Source: Bacilli bacterium (lineage in GTDB: Bacteria; Bacillota_I; Bacilli_A; RF39; UBA660). From it: a stretch of 22,821 nt of DNA. Where the stretch lies: positions 1 through 22,821 of the forward strand of contig JAFPMR010000232.1 of the NCBI GenBank assembly GCA_017411235.1, in the 5' to 3' direction. The notes under the pieces are model-generated. The model was not told the DNA's origin, ran no database searches, and was given only the letters and a program-made list of their open reading frames with translations. The position numbers and the translations under genes are program-made. The number at the start of each line of letters is the position of its first letter. Positions within the stretch are counted from its first letter, which is position 1. Below, one piece after another: positions 21,794-22,821 of the stretch.

Positions 21794-22821
21794 ATGGGAA
21801 GAGCTGAAAAATATGCAAATGTAGTAGATGATTCTTTAGAAAAAGAAAAAGAAGAAAAATTATCTGTTACACGTGAAATTAAATTTAGTGACTTACAAAA
21901 AGAGATAGATAATACAGTTACGATTGCTGATATGGAAGAAATGAATGGTATTGTTGAACCAAAGAAGAAAAAAACTGTAGCTAAAAAAGCTGTTGTAAAA
22001 GAAGAAAAAGAAGAAAATCCTCCTAAGAGAGTAGTTAAGAAGAAAAAAGAAGATACTACTGAAGTTAAGATTATCGATGAACCAACTGCAGAATTAATTG
22101 CTGTAGATGGAGAAGAATCTGACTTAGATGAAGATGATTTGTTCTTAACTCAATCAATGGAAGTAATTGGTAAGAAAAAACATAAATTAAGAAAGATAGT
22201 TAAAATTATTATTAATTTAGTTATTATATTAATTGTTGGTTTGGTATTATTTTTTAAAGTAATAAGACCTATTTATTTAAATTTTGTTAATGCTGAACCA
22301 AGAAAAGTATTTGAAAATAGCATTGATTTCTTAGTAGAAAAGTCCACTGGTTTTATTGAAGAATACATGGATGATAATAATGGTATTTTGTATGTAGATA
22401 CTAATCTTAGAATTGATTCTAATATGGAAGACTTTGAAGATCTAGGTAATGTTTATTATGGCTTTAAATATGGAGTAGATACTAATAATAAGAAGTATTT
22501 GAATTCTATATATTTGAAGAATGGTTCTGATGTATATGAATATCAGTATATTGAAGATGGCGGAATTATTTATCGTAAATTAAGTACTTATGATAAGTAT
22601 ATGATTTTAGGACCAGTGGAAGACAAGGAAGAAGATGCTTCTTATTATTCTGAGTTGGCGGAAATGCTTAAAACTGAAAAGAAAGATGATTTAATCTATT
22701 TTATTAAGAAATATGCTGAGTACACTAAAGCAAGTTTTACTGATGATATGTTTAGTAAAAAGAATGATGAAATAGAAGTTAATTCTAAAAAGATTAAAGT
22801 AAAATGTAATAAGTTAATTCT
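21794..22821 (+). CDS. Lys/Glu-rich single-pass membrane protein, 3'-truncated by window edge
   Basis: Open from ATG 21794 to the window end without a stop (342 codons seen). Residues 1-~130 are a charged cytoplasmic head with alternating Lys and Glu blocks (PKKKKTVAKKAVVKEEKEE) and an acidic segment (DGEESDLDEDD) close to the membrane. One transmembrane helix lies at about 137-157 (IVKIIINLVIILIVGLVLFF), followed by an exported domain of at least 180 residues. The layout matches the 4720 protein, but I see no clear sequence repeat shared with it. The ribosome binding site is weak (AGTGTGAT upstream of the ATG). Function unknown; the C-terminus is needed to classify it. Confidence 0.8.
   Translation, partial: MGRAEKYANVVDDSLEKEKEEKLSVTREIKFSDLQKEIDNTVTIADMEEMNGIVEPKKKKTVAKKAVVKEEKEENPPKRVVKKKKEDTTEVKIIDEPTAELIAVDGEESDLDEDDLFLTQSMEVIGKKKHKLRKIVKIIINLVIILIVGLVLFFKVIRPIYLNFVNAEPRKVFENSIDFLVEKSTGFIEEYMDDNNGILYVDTNLRIDSNMEDFEDLGNVYYGFKYGVDTNNKKYLNSIYLKNGSDVYEYQYIEDGGIIYRKLSTYDKYMILGPVEDKEEDASYYSELAEMLKTEKKDDLIYFIKKYAEYTKASFTDDMFSKKNDEIEVNSKKIKVKCNKLI

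Overview
The window is about 22.8 kb of very AT-rich DNA from a low-GC Gram-positive (Firmicutes/Bacilli) chromosome. Every gene I can support is on the + strand. Shine-Dalgarno sites of the AAGGTGAT/GGAGG type, U-tailed hairpin terminators, tRNA genes with encoded CCA, an ExoVII operon and a glutamate racemase all fit this group. TGA is a stop for two genes (12460-12681 and murI) and TGG encodes Trp, so the code is standard and not the Mycoplasma code. Gene density is very high and most proteins are lineage-specific. My inference, at order level only weakly held, is an uncultured gut-type Bacilli lineage with a compact genome, of the RF39/Erysipelotrichia-like kind.

Layout. 1-1611: 3' two-thirds of valS. 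1728-2057: small protein of unknown function. 2126-3037: Tam41/Mmp37-type CDP-diacylglycerol synthase. 3101-4664: xseA-xseB (exonuclease VII). 4720-7900: two paralogous single-pass membrane proteins with WG/KWG-like beta repeats outside the membrane. 7988-9487: membrane-anchored GH25 muramidase with two SH3-like domains. 9561-10649: one reading frame cut by an in-frame TAA at 9717. 10712-12075: two-gene membrane-protein operon. 12150-14886: four-gene operon of two small proteins and two zinc-ribbon membrane proteins. 14997-16655: large coiled-coil-rich soluble protein. 16724-17473: protein with a C-terminal membrane domain. 17528-17697: tRNA(CAT, probably Ile2) and tRNA-Leu(TAG). 17851-20106: Gln/Pro/Met-repeat protein with a DUF2628-like membrane region. 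20147-20851: murI. 20920-21732: unknown soluble protein. 21794-end: 5' part of another Lys/Glu-rich single-pass membrane protein. No stretch over 300 bases lacks a gene.

How it works together. The housekeeping functions are translation (valS, tRNAs), DNA repair (xseAB), phospholipid precursor synthesis (Tam41-like) and peptidoglycan metabolism (murI, GH25). Between them is an unusual concentration of uncharacterised envelope proteins that share one plan: a charged or Gln/Asn/Pro-rich cytoplasmic head or zinc ribbon, one transmembrane helix, and an exported domain. Three of them (12678, 13498, 17851) appear to share the same exported domain, with a conserved Cys...Trp...Cys pattern.

Regulation is strikingly uniform. 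Almost every transcription unit ends in a hairpin-plus-T-tract that overlaps the stop codon. An extended -10 box (TGnTATAAT) follows within a few to a few tens of bases, and the predicted 5' leader is only about 10-30 nt, little more than the ribosome binding site.
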